Assembly: GCA_900553185.1 (NCBI GenBank)
Contig: USCT01000009.1
Location: 6,014 to 70,013 of the forward strand
From: an uncultured Bacteroides sp.
GTDB lineage: Bacteria; Bacteroidota; Bacteroidia; Bacteroidales; Bacteroidaceae
DNA: 64,000 nucleotides
Direction: 5' to 3'
A model generated the notes under the pieces. The model was not told the origin of the DNA. It saw only the letters and a list, made by a program, of their open reading frames with translations, and did not search any database. Made by a program: the position numbers and the translations under genes. This document shows positions 62,318-64,000 of the stretch, in pieces. Every line of letters starts with the position of its first letter. Position 1 is the first letter of the stretch.

Positions 62318-63568
62318 TTATTTTTTAAGTTTCAATTTGTTCTTGTTCTTATACTGACTCATGTCGCTCACCACTACCCGGTCGCCCGGCTGGAGTCCGG
62401 AAACCACTTCTACGTATTCGAAGTTGGAATCGCCCAACTGAACTTTCCGTTTCACCAGTTCGTCCGAACCATCCAGCACAAAGAGTTCATATTCGCCACG
62501 TCCCACGTAATAGCTGGCATTGGCTATACGCAACACATCTTCCTTGACGGCATTCATCACATAGACATCAGTCTTCAGTCCCGAACGGAGACGGCGGTTG
62601 CTATCATCCACCAGTTGTACGGTAAAGGAAATGACTCCGTTCTTCGACAACGGTGTCACGCTGCTCACCTGCCCTTCCAGTTTCTCGCTCCCAATCTTGA
62701 CGATGGCTTTTCCACCGGCAGCCACACGGTCACCATACGTATCGGCTATTTCGCCTTCTACCTTGAAGTGACTCAGATCGGAGATGACAGCTATCTGCGA
62801 ACCTTCGGTCACCTGCGCACCAATCTGATTGTTGATGTATGTCAGAATAGCCTTTCGGGGCGAACGTACCTGCGCATCGTCCAGCGTCCGTTTTGTCTCT
62901 TTCAATCCCTTGAGAAAAATTTCATATTCCAGCTGCTTGACTTTCAAATCGGCGGCCTTTACTTTCCGTTCATTGGCCAGTTGCTGATGCAATTGTTCCA
63001 GCTCCAGTTTTCCGGTCTTGAAGTTCAGTTCCGCCTGATGTACCCGGTCCGTAGTACCGGAACCCAGGCTGTCCAGATAGCGCTCGTTCCGAAGTTCTAC
63101 CTCCATACGGTTCACCTTCATCTCGGCCACCTTTACCTGCATCTCCAGGTCACTCAGAAAGGTATTGTTGTTTACTTCCAGCTGTTTCAACTGATACCGC
63201 TTCATCTGCTCCTCGTCCAACTGCTTCTTGTATTCGGTCTCGGCACTCTGCAAATCCAGTTTCAGAATAGGCGTACCTACATCTACACTATCCCCTCCTT
63301 TTTTATAGACTTCCAAGATACGGGTATTGATGGGTGAGTTGATGATTTCCTCGAAAGCCGGAACCACCTTCCCCGACGCACTGACACTCACCTCGATGGT
63401 GCCCTGACTCACTTCCGAAAAGACAAGATCCTTTTCCTTCACACTGCTCCGCATCAGCGAAATCAGCACAATGACGAGAACCACACATCCTCCTCCGATA
63501 CTTCCGTATTTAATAATCCGCTTGTTGCGCTCCTTGCTACGCACTTCTTTAGGTATTTCCCTATCCAT
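62318..63568 (-). CDS. HlyD/RND-type periplasmic adaptor protein
   Basis: 416 residues. Short cytoplasmic start, one membrane helix (IIKYGSIGGGCVVLVIVLIS), then barrel-sandwich/lipoyl start (VSASGKVVPAFEEIINSPI), a long helical hairpin for TolC contact (about 105-215, with KVAEMKVNRMEVELRNERYL), and a beta-barrel/membrane-proximal C-terminal half (FVLDGSDELVKRKVQLGD, VSGLQPGDRVVV). Links the inner-membrane transporter to TolC. First gene of the six-permease unit, behind the sigma-54-like promoter. Confidence 0.92.
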   Translation of the reverse strand: MDREIPKEVRSKERNKRIIKYGSIGGGCVVLVIVLISLMRSSVKEKDLVFSEVSQGTIEVSVSASGKVVPAFEEIINSPINTRILEVYKKGGDSVDVGTPILKLDLQSAETEYKKQLDEEQMKRYQLKQLEVNNNTFLSDLEMQVKVAEMKVNRMEVELRNERYLDSLGSGTTDRVHQAELNFKTGKLELEQLHQQLANERKVKAADLKVKQLEYEIFLKGLKETKRTLDDAQVRSPRKAILTYINNQIGAQVTEGSQIAVISDLSHFKVEGEIADTYGDRVAAGGKAIVKIGSEKLEGQVSSVTPLSKNGVISFTVQLVDDSNRRLRSGLKTDVYVMNAVKEDVLRIANASYYVGRGEYELFVLDGSDELVKRKVQLGDSNFEYVEVVSGLQPGDRVVVSDMSQYKNKNKLKLKK

Positions 63569-63610
63569 ATATCAATAGCTTTTAAATGTATTTCAATCAT
63601 CATTTTCCAA

Positions 63611-63626
63611 ACAAGATGTATGCCAA
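63611..63626 (-). promoter_or_regulatory. Sigma-54-like promoter of the HlyD operon
   Basis: Minus strand TTGGCATACATCTTGT: TTGGCA-N6-TTG with the last base T. Predicted start about 63599, about 31 bases before the HlyD ATG. Confidence 0.65.
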
Positions 63627-63668
63627 AACGTCAACAAACTGATTTACAACGATAGTCTGAAATCTGAA

Positions 63669-63686
63669 GTGTCCGAAAACGAACAC
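63669..63686. promoter_or_regulatory. Upstream activator palindrome of the HlyD operon
   Basis: GTGTCCGAAAACGAACAC: same GTGTCCG-N4-CGAACAC form as the ATPase-operon site, followed by CCTGTACG. Centre 63677.5, 66.5 bp from the -12 base, identical to the other unit. Confidence 0.7.
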
Positions 63687-63826
63687 CCTGTACGGTTTTG
63701 AAACACATTTCCGGTCAGTTTTTAACGAAACCCTGGAGAAATATATCCATGGAAAAAATTTCACGCTTTTACACTGAAATTCCAGCAATTACAATTGTTT
63801 CCGTTGGGTCAAATTATAAAAAAACA

Positions 63827-63834
63827 TATCTTTG
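63827..63834 (+). promoter_or_regulatory. -7 box of the Rpn-like gene
   Basis: TATCTTTG, fitting TAnnTTTG, with GTTG (63803-63806) 20 bases upstream as a weak -33; the ATG is 18 bases downstream. Confidence 0.55.
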
Positions 63835-63852
63835 CAAAAAGAAGGAAAAAAC

Positions 63853-64000
63853 ATGAGCAACAAGGATTTGACTTTCGGACATTTCGTGAATCCGTTTACC
63901 GACATCGGATTCAAGATCATTTTCGGACAACCGGCCAGCAAGGAACTGCTCATCACGCTACTGAACGAACTGCTGGCAGGAGAACACCAGATAGAGAACC
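63853..64000 (+). CDS. Rpn-family recombination-promoting nuclease/putative transposase, N-terminal part
   Basis: The gene runs off the window after 49 codons. The reading SNKDLTFGHFVNPFTDIGFK then IIFGQPASKELLITLLNELL is the typical start of PD-(D/E)XK Rpn/YhgA-like proteins in Bacteroides, which cut DNA and can promote recombination. Transcribed away from the exporter locus, with 284 bases between the two starts. Confidence 0.85.
   Translation, partial: MSNKDLTFGHFVNPFTDIGFKIIFGQPASKELLITLLNELLAGEHQIEN

Noticed and set aside
1..64000. CRISPR arrays, prophage, insertion sequences, rRNA
   Set aside because: No regular repeat-spacer array, phage structural gene, complete transposase or rRNA sequence was noticed; the Rpn-like gene at the right edge is the only transposase-related item and is cut off by the window.

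Overview
The window looks like the chromosome of a gut member of the Bacteroidales (Bacteroides/Phocaeicola type). Evidence: Bacteroidetes-typical families (fimbrillin, DUF4251, DUF3836, DUF6452/DUF6048, DUF4199, multidomain CoA-disulfide reductase), promoters of the Bacteroides form TTTG-N19..22-TAnnTTTG in front of several genes, and weak Shine-Dalgarno sequences. It is mostly ordinary chromosome with a few accessory pieces. No prophage, integrase, insertion sequence, rRNA or CRISPR array was seen.

Layout. 1-1676: end of a menaquinone operon (menC, menE). 1806-4601: GNAT acetyltransferase, two lipoproteins and a fimbrillin-like protein. 5024-7443: leftward operon DUF3836 - CPBP protease - DUF2975 - small membrane protein - HTH regulator, behind a promoter flanked by TTATCG/CGATAA palindromes. 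7757-10997: a DUF4476 lipoprotein and dnaK, with an unusual dnaK upstream region. 11062-14739: AT-rich accessory island with a PLD-helicase-DUF3427 protein and a decayed AlbA_2-type gene. 15082-21814: phosphodiesterase, LytTR-type two-component system, aldose epimerase, small envelope proteins, lipocalin. 22003-30586: queH-marR-CoA-disulfide reductase operon, CPA2 antiporter, gcvT, pepT. 30695-33044: winged-helix regulator/membrane protein pair with twin operators, and an Omp85-type barrel. 33149-35049: PurF-like protein without the usual N-terminal cysteine, two identical tRNA-Thr genes and the SRP RNA. 35187-40598: DUF4199, glycosyltransferase, DUF6452/DUF6048, mntP, apbE, EamA transporter.

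40703-63686 is the most striking part: a 23-kb leftward locus encoding HlyD-type adaptor, DUF2807 protein, twelve MacB/FtsX-type permeases, one LolD/MacB-type ATPase, a TolC-type outer-membrane protein, an NtrC-type sigma-54 activator and its histidine kinase. The permeases alternate strictly between two subclasses, here called A and B (A1/B1 nearest the ATPase-operon end, A6/B6 nearest the adaptor), giving six pairs for a single ATPase. Two transcription units are predicted: HlyD-DUF2807-B6-A6-B5-A5-B4-A4, and ATPase-B3-A3-B2-A2-B1-A1-TolC-NtrC-NtrB. Each is preceded by a sigma-54-like site (TTGGCA-N6-TTG) and by an 18-bp palindrome GTGTCCG-N4-CGAACAC, and the palindrome centre lies exactly 66.5 bp from the -12 base in both. 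I infer one tripartite exporter regulon with exchangeable or co-assembled permease pairs, self-controlled by its own two-component system. Substrate and signal cannot be read from the sequence.

The window ends in the start of an Rpn-family nuclease/transposase-like gene (63853 onward). Family names come from recognising motifs by eye; no search was run.
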